NCBI GenBank assembly: GCA_049591295.1
Contig: JBAWEQ010000230.1
Location: 1-64,000 of the forward strand
DNA: 64,000 nucleotides
Source: DTPS01 sp049591295
GTDB lineage: Bacteria > Acidobacteriota > UBA4820 > DSQY01
Reading direction: 5' to 3'
The notes under the pieces: generated by a model
What the model was told of the DNA's origin: nothing
The model's input: the letters and a program-made list of their open reading frames with translations, nothing else
Databases searched by the model: none
Position numbers and translations under genes: made by a program
Part shown: positions 26,006 through 34,764 of the stretch, in pieces
Layout: every line of letters starts with the position of its first letter
How positions within the stretch are numbered: the stretch's first letter is position 1

Positions 26006-27433
26006 TCAGTACGAAGAAACCGACTGGAACTGCTTCCGCCAGATCGTCTCGTTGCCCTCGTCGTCGAAGGCGCGCACCTGTACGGCCTGGGTCCCGTAGT
26101 CGGAAAAGATCACGATTTTGCTGAAGGTGCCGTCGGCGTTGACGGGCACTTCGATGTCGTTCACAGAGATGGAGACGCCCGGGTCGGTCGTGCCCTGGAG
26201 GATGACCCCGTCGCCGATGGGTGTGGCGTCCACGCTCAACTTGAGATCACGCTTGATCTTGGGGCGCTGGTAGATCTGCAGGATCCGGAACCGGTAGATG
26301 GGCGACCAGAAGGTCCTCTTGTCGTCCCCCTCGGTTCGCAGCCGCCAGTAGTAGGTTCCGGCCGGCATGCCCTTCACGGTCACGTTATCGTCCCCTCGCA
26401 CGGTCTGGTCCGTGAGCAGGGTCGAGAAGAGCGGCTTGGCCGAGAGTTCGAACCTCGTCACCGCGCCGCCGCCCTTCCACTTGAACACCATCGGCTGGTG
26501 GACCGGGTCCTCCAGCCGGAAGATCTGTTGGTCTTTCGGGGTGTCCGCCGCAGGGGGAGGGACAAGGGCCTCCGTCTGTCCCATGCCCGTGGAGGTCGTC
26601 ACCACGGATACCCCCGTGGCACCCGCCTGAAGGGTCTCTTTCCGCCCGGCGGCCTCGATCTCGCCGGTGCCCGTGAAGATGGACGTGGTCACGTCCCCGT
26701 TGGCGGCCTGGCCCACGCCGACGCGAGAGGCCGCTGCCGGCCGGACCTTGGTGGTGTCCGTCGCGATGATGGACTCATCCTTCGCGGTCATGGTCTCCGG
26801 CGTCTGCGTCTCCACGAAGCCCTGCTTCAGAGCCACCTCGATGCGGCTGCCGCCGGCGGGACTGGTGCTCAACGCCTGGATCACGACCAGGGAGTCGGAG
26901 GAGATGATCTGGATCTGGCCGTTGTGGTATTTGATCTGGGCCGAGCTGTTCTTACCGGTACGCACGATGTCCCCATCCTCCAGGATCATCTGTTCGGAGG
27001 CATTCGTGAAGAGGTGCTGGCCCGTCCGCTTGACTTCCACCTGGCCCTCCGTCGTGACCAGGGTGGCGTACTTCTGCGACGTGCTCGAACTCGCCTGGGC
27101 ATTCTTCAGGGTTTCCAGCACGTCGTTGGCCATGGATAGGGCCTTCGGGAAGTGCCCGGCCGCGAACTCGTTGCGGGCTTGCTGGAGCATGGTGCTGGTC
27201 TGTCTGAGGGTGGCCCTCACCTCGCCCGAGACGTCGGGGGTGTCCATCGTGTCCTGGAGCCGCTGGGCCTTCGTAAGCGCCCGTTCGGCCTGGATTTTGG
27301 GGTTTCCGTGCCAGCGCCAGTAGAAGAAGACCCCTCCACCGATCAGCCCGAGGGCGGCGAGCACAAGGATGATGCTGTAAATATCCTTGTACTTGATCGT
27401 GATCCAATCGAGCTCGCGGCCCCTCTGTGCCAT
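26006..27433 (-). CDS. Membrane-anchored FecR-domain protein
   Basis: Encodes 475 residues. A cytoplasmic stub of about 25 residues precedes one helix (SIILVLAALGLIGGGVFFYW). Outside there is a helical, TPR-like stretch (about 45-115) and then a FecR domain (YATLVTTEGQVEVKRTG, DGDIVRTGKNSSAQIKYHNG, residues about 125-185). The C-terminal half carries repeated beta domains, one resembling a fibronectin-like or carbohydrate-binding module (FKWKGGGAVTRFELSA, YYWRLR) and one bacterial Ig-like (GTTDPGVSISVNDIEVPVNADG). It is probably periplasmic and may bind glycan or envelope partners. The ATG at 27433 is preferred. It heads the presumed GGDEF-mre operon, with a good promoter upstream. Confidence 0.8.
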   Translation of the reverse strand: MAQRGRELDWITIKYKDIYSIILVLAALGLIGGGVFFYWRWHGNPKIQAERALTKAQRLQDTMDTPDVSGEVRATLRQTSTMLQQARNEFAAGHFPKALSMANDVLETLKNAQASSSTSQKYATLVTTEGQVEVKRTGQHLFTNASEQMILEDGDIVRTGKNSSAQIKYHNGQIQIISSDSLVVIQALSTSPAGGSRIEVALKQGFVETQTPETMTAKDESIIATDTTKVRPAAASRVGVGQAANGDVTTSIFTGTGEIEAAGRKETLQAGATGVSVVTTSTGMGQTEALVPPPAADTPKDQQIFRLEDPVHQPMVFKWKGGGAVTRFELSAKPLFSTLLTDQTVRGDDNVTVKGMPAGTYYWRLRTEGDDKRTFWSPIYRFRILQIYQRPKIKRDLKLSVDATPIGDGVILQGTTDPGVSISVNDIEVPVNADGTFSKIVIFSDYGTQAVQVRAFDDEGNETIWRKQFQSVSSY

Positions 27434-27458
27434 GGGAAACCCCTTTCCAGCCAATCGA

Positions 27459-27487
27459 ATGATACCCCATAGCCGTCAAGGGCTCAA
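27459..27487 (-). promoter_or_regulatory. Promoter of the FecR-GGDEF-mre operon
   Basis: Minus-strand TTGAGC (27487-27482), a 17-base spacer and TATCAT (27464-27459), five of six at -10, about 25 bases upstream of the FecR-domain start. The spacing is ideal. Confidence 0.6.
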
Positions 27488-27525
27488 GCCCGATGAGGCC
27501 TTTGCCGGGCCGGTGCGATGTTCAC

Positions 27526-27555
27526 TTGCCGGAGGGCTCCCTCCGGCCCCATAAT
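27526..27555 (+). promoter_or_regulatory. Promoter with internal palindrome upstream of the TlpA-like gene
   Basis: TTGCCG (27526-27531), an 18-base spacer and CATAAT (27550-27555, five of six). The spacer region holds a perfect 8-bp inverted repeat CCGGAGGG-CT-CCCTCCGG (27529-27546), placed where a repressor operator would block RNA polymerase. Confidence 0.5.
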
Positions 27556-27576
27556 ACGGCTCCAGGAGGTCCGTCC

Positions 27577-28155
27577 ATGAAGGGTCAGAATGCTGCTCCG
27601 GCTGGTTCGGGAGGCTCCATGAGGAGCTTTTGGATCGTCATCGCCTTGGCCGTGGCGATCCTCGGCGTCTACTTGCTCCGGACGGGCCTTCGCGGCGGTG
27701 GGCCTGCGGGGCTGGTACCCTCGGGCCAACGTTCTCCCGCCGGTACGGCGGCCATCGAGCCCGTGACGTCCGGTGCCAGCTCCGTGGACCTGGCTTCGTT
27801 GAAGGGAAAGGTCGTCGTTCTCCACTTCTGGGCGACCTGGTGCCCGCCCTGCAGGGCCGAGTTTCCGGAGTTTGCACGGTACGCCGGGGCTCACCAGGAG
27901 GACCCTGGAATCGTCATCCTCCCGGTGTCGGTAGACAACGACAAGGCGCCGGTTCTGACCTTCCTCCAGGCCATTCCGCAGCATTTCCCCGTCTACATCG
28001 ACCAGGGCGGACTGGCGGACCAGATGGGCGTGACCGCCATCCCCACGACCGTAGTCCTGGACCGGGAGGGCAAGGTGGCCTGGACGGCGCAGGGCGCCAC
28101 GGACTGGTCGTCCAAGGGCGTCCCGGCGGTGGTCCGAAAGCTGGATCATGAGTGA
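27577..28155 (+). CDS. TlpA/ResA-like membrane-anchored thioredoxin
   Basis: Encodes 192 residues. One N-terminal helix (FWIVIALAVAILGVYLL) anchors it with the thioredoxin-like domain outside. The redox motif is WCPPC (Cys 89 and Cys 92) in VVLHFWATWCPPCRAEFPEF, and the cis-Pro is in AIPTTVVLD, as expected for TlpA/ResA. It probably reduces periplasmic disulfides, for example in cytochrome c maturation (inference). AGGAGG lies seven bases before ATG 27577. The last codons overlap the ALDH start by eight bases. Confidence 0.9.
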   Translation: MKGQNAAPAGSGGSMRSFWIVIALAVAILGVYLLRTGLRGGGPAGLVPSGQRSPAGTAAIEPVTSGASSVDLASLKGKVVVLHFWATWCPPCRAEFPEFARYAGAHQEDPGIVILPVSVDNDKAPVLTFLQAIPQHFPVYIDQGGLADQMGVTAIPTTVVLDREGKVAWTAQGATDWSSKGVPAVVRKLDHE

Positions 28156-29770
28156 GCCGGCCGGCCGGGCGCCCCAGCGAGTCGATGCCAAGGTCCTGAT
28201 CGGGGGGGAGTGGTACCAGAAGGACGACCGCCTGGAGAGCCTCAACCCGGCCACCGGCGAGATCATCGGATACGCGCCCCTCTGCAACAAGGAGGACGTG
28301 GGTTTGGCCGTGCGCGCCGCCAGGGAGGCGCAGCCCTCCTGGGCGGCCCTGCCGCTGGATCGCAGGATCGGTCACCTGGAGACGCTGAGGGGGCTGGTGG
28401 CGCAGGAGGGCGACGCCCTGGCCTCTCTCATCACCCAGGAATCGGGCAAGCCGCTTCAGGAAGCCCACTTTTTGGAGATTCTGGGCACCCTCGATCTCAT
28501 AGCCGGCCTCTGCAAGGGGGCGCCGGCCTACCTCGACGACCGCCGTGTGAGGGGAGGAAATCCTCTCCTGTGGGGGAAGCGCCACTGGATCCGCAGGGTG
28601 CCGCTCGGCGTGCTGGGAGTGATCTCGCCGTGGAACCTGCCGCTGGCCATCCCCATGGGGCAGATCCTGCCCGCCCTCCTGGCCGGCAACACCGTCGTGT
28701 TCAAGCCGTCCGAACTCGCGCCGCTCGTGGGAACGAAGCTGGCTGGGCTCTTCCACCGGGCGGGCTTCCCTCCCGGCGTGCTCAACCTGGTGACGGGCGG
28801 GCGCGAGACGGGCGCCCATCTGGTGGAAGGCGGATTGGACGGCCTCCTCTTCACTGGGTCCACGGGCGCCGGACATGAAATCCAGGCTAAGCTAGCGCCG
28901 AGGCTCATCCCCACGGGGCTGGCGTTGGGGGGGAAGGACGCCTTCCTGGTTCTCCCGGACGCCCCGTTCGCGAGGACCGTCAACGGGGCCGCATGGGCGG
29001 CCTGCTCCGGGACCGGCCAGGCCTGCGCTTCCGCGGAGCGGTTCTTCGCGCCGGCCCACATGAAGGATAGATTCGCCGCCGCCGTGGCGGACAAGGTCGG
29101 GGCGCTCAGGGCTGGGAACGGCATGGAGGAGGGAGTCGAGGTCGGCCCCCTGATCTCTTCCCAGCAGCTCGAACGGGTTGAGGCCCACGTGCAAGAAGCC
29201 GTCTCGAAGGGGGCGCGCCTTCTGTGCGGCGGACGGCGACTGCCCGGCCCAGGCTTCTTCTTCCAGCCCACGGTACTGGTGGACGTGCCCCTGGACTGCG
29301 CTCTCATGAGGGAGGAGACCACGGGACCGGTGGTGCCCGTCATGGGGTACGCCGACCTGGATGAGGCGGTCCGATGGACCAACGACTCTCGTTACGGCCT
29401 GTCCGCTTCGATCTGGACCGCGGATGTGGAGCGGGGCCTGGCCCTCGGCCGCCGGCTGGCCGTGGGCTCCGTCTGGATCAACGACGTCTCCTACATCCAT
29501 ACCCAGGCGCAGTTCCCCTGGGGCGGAATGAAGCAGTCCGGATCGGGCCGCACCCCCTGGCTTGGTTCGCTCCATGAATGGACCTCGATCCAGCTCCTGG
29601 GGGCCGACAGAGGTCAGCGGGAGGGAGAGCTCTGGTGGTTTCCCTACAGCTCCGACGGCCTGGACCTGGCTAGGCGGATGCGGTTTCTCCTCGCCGAGGG
29701 GCTGGCGGGACGCCTCATCAACCTGATACCCTTCTTCAAAGACCTGGTGAAGGTGAGAGGGACTCGTTGA
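28148..29770 (+). CDS. Aldehyde dehydrogenase family protein lacking the usual catalytic Glu
   Basis: Encodes 540 residues, about 50 longer than typical NAD(P)-ALDHs because of a C-terminal helical tail. ALDH hallmarks are present: GVISPWNLPL, the Lys of VFKPSE, FTGSTGAG, the nucleophile Cys 293 in GTGQACASAE, and EETTGPVVPV. In canonical enzymes the general base is the Glu of the LELGGK motif; here the motif reads LALGGKD, so Ala 259 replaces it (GCG for GAG, a single-base change). It may be impaired, or may act as an acylating or otherwise modified enzyme. It overlaps the TlpA-like gene and is followed one base later by a PuuD-like amidotransferase. Confidence 0.87.
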   Translation: MSEPAGRAPQRVDAKVLIGGEWYQKDDRLESLNPATGEIIGYAPLCNKEDVGLAVRAAREAQPSWAALPLDRRIGHLETLRGLVAQEGDALASLITQESGKPLQEAHFLEILGTLDLIAGLCKGAPAYLDDRRVRGGNPLLWGKRHWIRRVPLGVLGVISPWNLPLAIPMGQILPALLAGNTVVFKPSELAPLVGTKLAGLFHRAGFPPGVLNLVTGGRETGAHLVEGGLDGLLFTGSTGAGHEIQAKLAPRLIPTGLALGGKDAFLVLPDAPFARTVNGAAWAACSGTGQACASAERFFAPAHMKDRFAAAVADKVGALRAGNGMEEGVEVGPLISSQQLERVEAHVQEAVSKGARLLCGGRRLPGPGFFFQPTVLVDVPLDCALMREETTGPVVPVMGYADLDEAVRWTNDSRYGLSASIWTADVERGLALGRRLAVGSVWINDVSYIHTQAQFPWGGMKQSGSGRTPWLGSLHEWTSIQLLGADRGQREGELWWFPYSSDGLDLARRMRFLLAEGLAGRLINLIPFFKDLVKVRGTR

Positions 29771-29771
29771 G

Positions 29772-30488
29772 ATGCTGCACGTGGGGATTACGGCGGACTG
29801 GGAAGAGGGCGAAGGAGGCCGCAAGCTCGTCCTGAGCCGGGAGTACTTCGAGTGGGTCAAGGGTGCGGGGCTCCTGCCCATCGCCCTGCCGGCGCTTCCG
29901 GGCTCCGAGGCGGAGGCCCTGGCGGGCCTGTCGGCCCTGGTGCTCTCGGGAGGCCACGACATTGCCCCCTCCCTCTACGGAGCCGATCCGGAACCCCGTC
30001 CCGGGGAGCACTACTCCCACCCCGACCGGACGGCGTTTGAATTCACGCTCCTCTGGCGCTGCCTGAAGCTCGGCGTTCCCGTTCTGGGCATCTGTCTGGG
30101 ATGTCAGACCATCAACGCGGCCCTCGGCGGCGACCTGGTCCGGCACCTGGAGGACCCCCGCCTGCGGCACCGCCGAAGCGCTCCAGGAAAACCCTCTCCC
30201 CGCCACCGTCTTCACGTGGAGCCGGGCACCCTGGTGGCAAGCCTCTATCCTGGTCGGGACACGAGGGTCCACTCCTCCCATCACCAGGCCGTGGGGAACC
30301 TGGCGGCGGGCTGGAGGATTACGGCGCGGGGTCCCGATGAGGTGCCCGAAGCCATCGAGCACCCCGCGCATCCGCGCGTCCTGGGCATCCAATGGCACCC
30401 GGAGCGAACGCCACGATCGCCCTTTTCGCGAAACCTCGGCCGCTGGCTCAGGGACCAGGCGGAGAGATATGGCGGGCATGGTGGATGA
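29772..30488 (+). CDS. Class I glutamine amidotransferase-like hydrolase (PuuD-like)
   Basis: Encodes 238 residues, the size of gamma-glutamyl-gamma-aminobutyrate hydrolase. The nucleophile elbow is GICLGCQ with Cys 108; the catalytic His is in GIQWHPE near residue 208; VLSGGHDIAPSLYG is the family's N-terminal signature. PuuD hydrolyses gamma-Glu-GABA in putrescine degradation, where PuuC is an aldehyde dehydrogenase, so the adjacent ALDH is suggestive, though PuuA and PuuB are not here. It starts one base after the ALDH stop, indicating an operon. Confidence 0.85.
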   Translation: MLHVGITADWEEGEGGRKLVLSREYFEWVKGAGLLPIALPALPGSEAEALAGLSALVLSGGHDIAPSLYGADPEPRPGEHYSHPDRTAFEFTLLWRCLKLGVPVLGICLGCQTINAALGGDLVRHLEDPRLRHRRSAPGKPSPRHRLHVEPGTLVASLYPGRDTRVHSSHHQAVGNLAAGWRITARGPDEVPEAIEHPAHPRVLGIQWHPERTPRSPFSRNLGRWLRDQAERYGGHGG

Positions 30489-30539
30489 GGGACGACAGAT
30501 GAGGAATGAAGAAACCAAGGCGGGGATGAGCCCTTCGCT

Positions 30540-30568
30540 CCCTGTTTCCCTGTTTCCCTGTTTCCCTG
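30540..30568. repeat. 8-bp tandem repeat (CCCTGTTT)n
   Basis: Three exact CCCTGTTT units plus a fourth partial one, in the 93-base spacer before the helicase gene, where its ribosome binding site would be expected. Similar short-period repeats occur at 34666, 46541 and 48861. Confidence 0.75.
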
Positions 30569-30581
30569 GCTCGATCTTCGC

Positions 30582-32522
30582 ATGAAAGGCCCCCGCCCGG
30601 AGGAGCCCGACTTTCGAGCGCTGCTCGGCCCCGAAGGGCCGCTGGCCAGGGAGCCCTTCTACGAGTACCGGCCCGGTCAGGAGGAGATGGCCGCCGCCGT
30701 TTGGCGCGCCCTGCGCCACGAGGGGTTCCTGTTGGCCGAGGCGGGGACGGGAACGGGGAAAAGCCTGGCCTATCTGCTCCCGGCCGCCCACCTGGACCGC
30801 AGGGTCGTGATCTCAACGGGCACCAAGGCCCTCCAAGAGCAGCTGGCCAGGAAGGACATCCCGCTTCTTGAGCGGATTCTGGAGCGGCCTGTGCGCGCCG
30901 TAACGGTGAAGGGGCGCGCCAACTACCTGTGTCTCCATTACTGGCGCCGCTTTCTGGCGGAGCCGCTGTTCACCTCGCCGGCGGACGCGGCCCACCTGAA
31001 ACGGCTGGAGGCCTGGGCCTCCTCCACCAAGACGGGCGACAAGGCCGAGTGGGATGGGATCCCTGAGGATTTCTCCACATGGCGGGAGATCAACGCGCGG
31101 GGAGAGCGCTGCCTGGGATCCTCCTGCCCGCTGTTCAACGACTGCCACGTGGTTCAGCTCAGGCGCCAGGCCGAGGCCGCCGATCTGGTCGTGACCAACC
31201 ACCACCTGCTCTGCGCCGACCTGGCGCTGAAGAACCGCTGGGACGCCGCCGCCCTGCCCGAGTACGCGCACCTCGTCATGGACGAGGCCCACGAGGCGGA
31301 GGAGGCGGCCACCTCCTTCTTCGGGGTGAGTGTGAGCCGCCGCATGGTGCAGGAGTGGCTCCACGACGCGGCGAAAGTCGCCGGCGGGGGCGAAGGCAAT
31401 CTGAGCCGCATCCTGCAGGACGCAACGCAGGCGGTGCTCTTCTTCTTCGGACCCATAGAGGCCCGCGGGGAGCGGCGCGAGGTCATTCGTGCGGGCCGTC
31501 CCGGTGGGGGCGAGGAGGCCCTGCGCGAGAGGATGGACAATGCCCTGGACGCCGCGGGCCTCGCCTTGCAGGGCACGGACGGCGGGGGCGAGGTGGAGGG
31601 GCTGCTGGGCCGGCTCGAAACCCTTCGGGAGGCCGTGGAGTTCGTGCTGGACGGCGCGGACGACGCCTACGTGCGCTACGTGGAGGCCCGCGGCCGGAAC
31701 GTGATCCTGGGCGCCAGCCCCATCGACGTGGGGGATCTGATGCGCGAGAACCTCTACGGCCGGCTCAACGGCGCCGCCTTCACCTCGGCCACTCTCACGG
31801 TTGGGGGCTCCTTCGCCTATTTTAGAAGCCGCATGGGGATTCCCGAGGGGACCGAGGAACTCCGCCTGCCCAGTCCGTTCGACTACGGCCGGCAGGGCCT
31901 CCTCTACGTCCCGGCGCGATTTCCGGACCCCGGCGACGAGGGGTTTCTGGATGCCCTCCTGGCCGCCCTCCCCCCGTTGATCGGATTCTCCCGCGGCCGG
32001 GCCTTCGTGCTGTGCACCTCCTACCGCAACATGCGGGCCGTGGCCCAGTCCCTGGAAGCCCTGCTGCCCTTTCCGGTCCTGGTCCAGGGGGAGGAGCCCA
32101 AGGCGTTGCTGCTGGAGCGTTTCCGGCAGGCGGGCAACGCGGTGCTCGTGGCCACCGCCTCCTTCTGGCAGGGCGTGGACGTTCAGGGCGAGGCACTCTC
32201 TCTCGTGGTCATCGACAAGCTGCCCTTCGCCGCCCCCAACGATCCCCTGACCCAGGCGAGGATCGACGGCCTGCGAAAGTCCGGGCAGGACCCCTTCACG
32301 GGCTACCAGGTGCCCATGGCCGCCATCATGCTCCAGCAGGGGGTGGGCCGCCTGATCCGCTCCACGCGGGACCGGGGCGTGGTGGCCTGCTTCGACGTGA
32401 GGCTGAGGCGGAGATCCTACGGCCGGCTGCTGCTGGCCTCGCTCCCCCCCTTCGCCGTGACCGAGAGCCTGGACGCGGTGGAGGCCTTCTTCTCCTCCGA
32501 AGCCGAGCAGGAGGCGCCTTGA
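30582..32522 (+). CDS. dinG: DinG-family Fe-S ATP-dependent helicase
   Basis: Encodes 646 residues. XPD/DinG helicases unwind 5'-3', often at R-loops or damaged DNA. Walker A is AEAGTGTGKS near residue 50; four Cys residues for a [4Fe-4S] cluster are in YLCLHYW and CLGSSCPLFNDC; the DEAH box follows in VMDEAHEAEE (about residue 230). C-terminal motifs include SATLTVGGSF, TASFWQGVDVQGE and QGVGRLIRSTRDRG. No clear ribosome binding site precedes ATG 30582. The stop overlaps the next start as TTGA. Confidence 0.9.
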   Translation: MKGPRPEEPDFRALLGPEGPLAREPFYEYRPGQEEMAAAVWRALRHEGFLLAEAGTGTGKSLAYLLPAAHLDRRVVISTGTKALQEQLARKDIPLLERILERPVRAVTVKGRANYLCLHYWRRFLAEPLFTSPADAAHLKRLEAWASSTKTGDKAEWDGIPEDFSTWREINARGERCLGSSCPLFNDCHVVQLRRQAEAADLVVTNHHLLCADLALKNRWDAAALPEYAHLVMDEAHEAEEAATSFFGVSVSRRMVQEWLHDAAKVAGGGEGNLSRILQDATQAVLFFFGPIEARGERREVIRAGRPGGGEEALRERMDNALDAAGLALQGTDGGGEVEGLLGRLETLREAVEFVLDGADDAYVRYVEARGRNVILGASPIDVGDLMRENLYGRLNGAAFTSATLTVGGSFAYFRSRMGIPEGTEELRLPSPFDYGRQGLLYVPARFPDPGDEGFLDALLAALPPLIGFSRGRAFVLCTSYRNMRAVAQSLEALLPFPVLVQGEEPKALLLERFRQAGNAVLVATASFWQGVDVQGEALSLVVIDKLPFAAPNDPLTQARIDGLRKSGQDPFTGYQVPMAAIMLQQGVGRLIRSTRDRGVVACFDVRLRRRSYGRLLLASLPPFAVTESLDAVEAFFSSEAEQEAP

Positions 32523-33973
32523 ATCGCGGAAGGGTCAAAGCCTCGTGGGTCAGGGTCCTGGCCGCGGCGGTGGGCTTGGGATTGCCCGTAGCCGCGCTGC
32601 CCCAGGAAACGGGCCAAGTCCACGCCGCCATCGGCGAGCTGCTCCCGCTCTGGTCCATCCTGCCCTTCGCGGGAATCCTGCTCTCCATAGCCCTCTTTCC
32701 GCTGATGGCTCCGCACTTCTGGCACCGGCACTACCCCAAGGTCTCCCTCTTCTGGGCGCTGGTCTTCGGCGTGCCCTTCCTGCTGGTCTACCGGATGAGC
32801 GCCTGGCACGAGGTGCTCCATATCTACCTCGTGGACTACGTCCCGTTCATCATCCTTCTCTGGGGCCTCTTTGCGGTGTCGGGCGGATTGGTCCTGCGGG
32901 GGACCATGGCCGGGACTCCCAAGGTGAACACGCTCTTCCTCCTGATCGGCACGGTCATCGCCTCCTGGACCGGCACCACGGGCGCGGCGATGCTGCTCAT
33001 CCGCCCCCTGCTGCGGGCTAACGCCGCCCGGCACCACAAGGCCCACGTGGTCGTCTTCTTCATCTTCCTGGTGGCCAACATCGGAGGGAGCCTCACACCG
33101 CTCGGCGATCCGCCCCTCTTCCTGGGGTTCCTGCACGGCGTGCCCTTCTTCTGGACGCTGCGGCTTCTGCCGATGATGGGTGCTGCCTCGGTGGTGCTGC
33201 TCGCGGTCTTCTATGGCATCGACAGGTACTACTTCCGGAAGGAACCGGACGAGGTTCACAGGAAAGAGGAGACGGCCCAGACCCCGCTACGCCTAGACGG
33301 GTGGCACAACCTCTTCTACCTGGCCGGCATCCTGGGGGCGGTCCTGCTGTCGGGGTTCTGGCACGGGGGGGTGCTCGACGTGCTGGGCGTCCACCTGGAG
33401 GTGCAGGACCTCGTCCGCGATGCCATCATCGTGGCCATGGCCCTCCTCTCGGTGTGGACGACGCCTGGCCGCCTGAGGAAGGACAACGGGTTCACGTGGG
33501 AGCCCATCCGGGAGGTGGCCCTCCTCTTCGCCGGAATCTTCGCGACGATCATCCCGGCCTTGGCCATCCTGAAGGCGGGCGAGAGCGGTCACATGGCTTT
33601 CCTGGTTGCCTCCGTCCGCGAGCCGTGGGAATACTTCTGGGCCGCCGGCGGGCTCTCGTCGTTCCTGGACAACGCTCCCACCTACTTGACCTTCTTCAAC
33701 ATGCAGCTCGGCAGGTTCTACCCCGGCCTGCCTGAATCGCAAGCCGTGGTCCAGCTGATTCAGACGCACGCACGTTTTCTCGAGGCGGTGGCCACGGGGG
33801 CGGTCTTCATGGGGGCCAACACGTACATCGGGAACGCGCCCAACTTCATGGTGCGCTCGATCGCTGAGGAGGCTGGGGTGGATATGCCGTCCTTCTTCGG
33901 CTACCTATTCAAGTGGGCGGTCCCGATCCTCCTCCCGCTTTTCGTACTCATCAGCCTTATATTCTTTCTGTGA
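32519..33973 (+). CDS. Ion-transporter-superfamily Na+/H+ antiporter (NhaD/UIT-like)
   Basis: Encodes 484 residues with an apparent N-terminal signal segment (VLAAAVGLGLPVAALPQ) and about twelve membrane helices. Family stretches include IASWTGTTGAAMLLIRPLL, FFIFLVANIGGSLTPLGDPPLFLGF and LDNAPTYLTFFN, typical of the citrate/NhaD-type IT superfamily. It probably exchanges Na+ for H+ at the inner membrane, though a carboxylate substrate cannot be excluded. The start is TTG at 32519, with AGGAGG just upstream, overlapping the dinG stop; no ATG lies nearby in frame. Confidence 0.82.
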   Translation: MNRGRVKASWVRVLAAAVGLGLPVAALPQETGQVHAAIGELLPLWSILPFAGILLSIALFPLMAPHFWHRHYPKVSLFWALVFGVPFLLVYRMSAWHEVLHIYLVDYVPFIILLWGLFAVSGGLVLRGTMAGTPKVNTLFLLIGTVIASWTGTTGAAMLLIRPLLRANAARHHKAHVVVFFIFLVANIGGSLTPLGDPPLFLGFLHGVPFFWTLRLLPMMGAASVVLLAVFYGIDRYYFRKEPDEVHRKEETAQTPLRLDGWHNLFYLAGILGAVLLSGFWHGGVLDVLGVHLEVQDLVRDAIIVAMALLSVWTTPGRLRKDNGFTWEPIREVALLFAGIFATIIPALAILKAGESGHMAFLVASVREPWEYFWAAGGLSSFLDNAPTYLTFFNMQLGRFYPGLPESQAVVQLIQTHARFLEAVATGAVFMGANTYIGNAPNFMVRSIAEEAGVDMPSFFGYLFKWAVPILLPLFVLISLIFFL

Positions 33974-33993
33974 TCGCGTTGTAGGAGGCGGCC

Positions 33994-34575
33994 ATGGCGG
34001 TCAGGTACGCCGAGCTGGTGGTTGACGGCCCACGGGGATGGGACATCGGGTTCATCCGTGGCTTTCTGCGCGCAAAGGGGCTGGCAGACAGGGTCCTGAA
34101 CGCGGAAGCCGAAGGGTTCGACTGCGCCCACCTGCGGGAGCAGGTTCGTGAGTTCCTCCATCCCGCCGCTGAGACTCTGCACCTTCTCGTTCCCGAGGAC
34201 CTCGTGCCCGACGTCCTCGCTGCCGTGGACGATTCGTCCAAGGCGGGAAGACCCATGGCGGTGCGGCACCGGCGCAGCGTCGCGGGGGCTCGGTTCCGGT
34301 TCACGGTCCACGTCTTCTCGAAGGAGCATGCGGAGCGCGCGAGGGCGATCTTCGACGGCCTCCCGGAAGGCGTAGCGCTCTCCCCGGACGCGTCCTTCGA
34401 GGAGATCGTGGACGACGGCGTGAGAGGCGTGGACTTGTACGCGCCCGTCCACGCCTATGAGATGAAGGGGGAGGGAGCCGTGGAGGGAGATCTGGAAGGC
34501 GTGCTGGCCGTCCACCGAACCTGCCGGGACGACGAGCAGGTGCACCCGGAGGCGCTCCACATTCTGGCCGAGTAG
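33994..34575 (+). CDS. Hypothetical protein
   Basis: Encodes 193 residues with a strong TAGGAGG site before ATG 33994. Soluble and mixed alpha/beta in character, with no signal peptide, membrane helix or Cys pair. Notable stretches are YAELVVDGPRGWDIGFIRGF, HLLVPEDLVPDVLAAVDDS and a central FRFTVHVFSKEHAERARAIF. I do not recognise the family. It follows the antiporter by 20 bases on the same strand and is probably co-transcribed. Confidence 0.75.
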   Translation: MAVRYAELVVDGPRGWDIGFIRGFLRAKGLADRVLNAEAEGFDCAHLREQVREFLHPAAETLHLLVPEDLVPDVLAAVDDSSKAGRPMAVRHRRSVAGARFRFTVHVFSKEHAERARAIFDGLPEGVALSPDASFEEIVDDGVRGVDLYAPVHAYEMKGEGAVEGDLEGVLAVHRTCRDDEQVHPEALHILAE

Positions 34576-34665
34576 GGCCCCTTCACCGCCGGGACACGAA
34601 GGCGCCCCGGTTCATCTTCGGGCGACCGGTGCCAAGGTTCCCCTGCAAGAGCCCTCAATGTCTTT

Positions 34666-34689
34666 CTTGGTGCCTTGGTGACTTGGTGG
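34666..34689. repeat. 8-bp tandem repeat (CTTGGTGN)3
   Basis: Units CTTGGTGC, CTTGGTGA and CTTGGTGG in a row, between two convergent genes. Opposite strand: CACCAAG-type repeat. Confidence 0.7.
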
Positions 34690-34708
34690 TGAACCCCTGA
34701 ACTGCCCG

Positions 34709-34742
34709 AAAAAAAGGAGGGCGGGGAGTGATCCCCGCCCTC
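34709..34742 (-). terminator. Rho-independent terminator of hppA
   Basis: On the minus strand, GAGGGCGGGG-ATCACT-CCCCGCCCTC (34742-34717) is followed by CTTTTTTT. A textbook hairpin and T-run, 23 bases past the hppA stop. Confidence 0.92.
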
Positions 34743-34764
34743 GATGTTTCCGGCAGGTTCTCGC

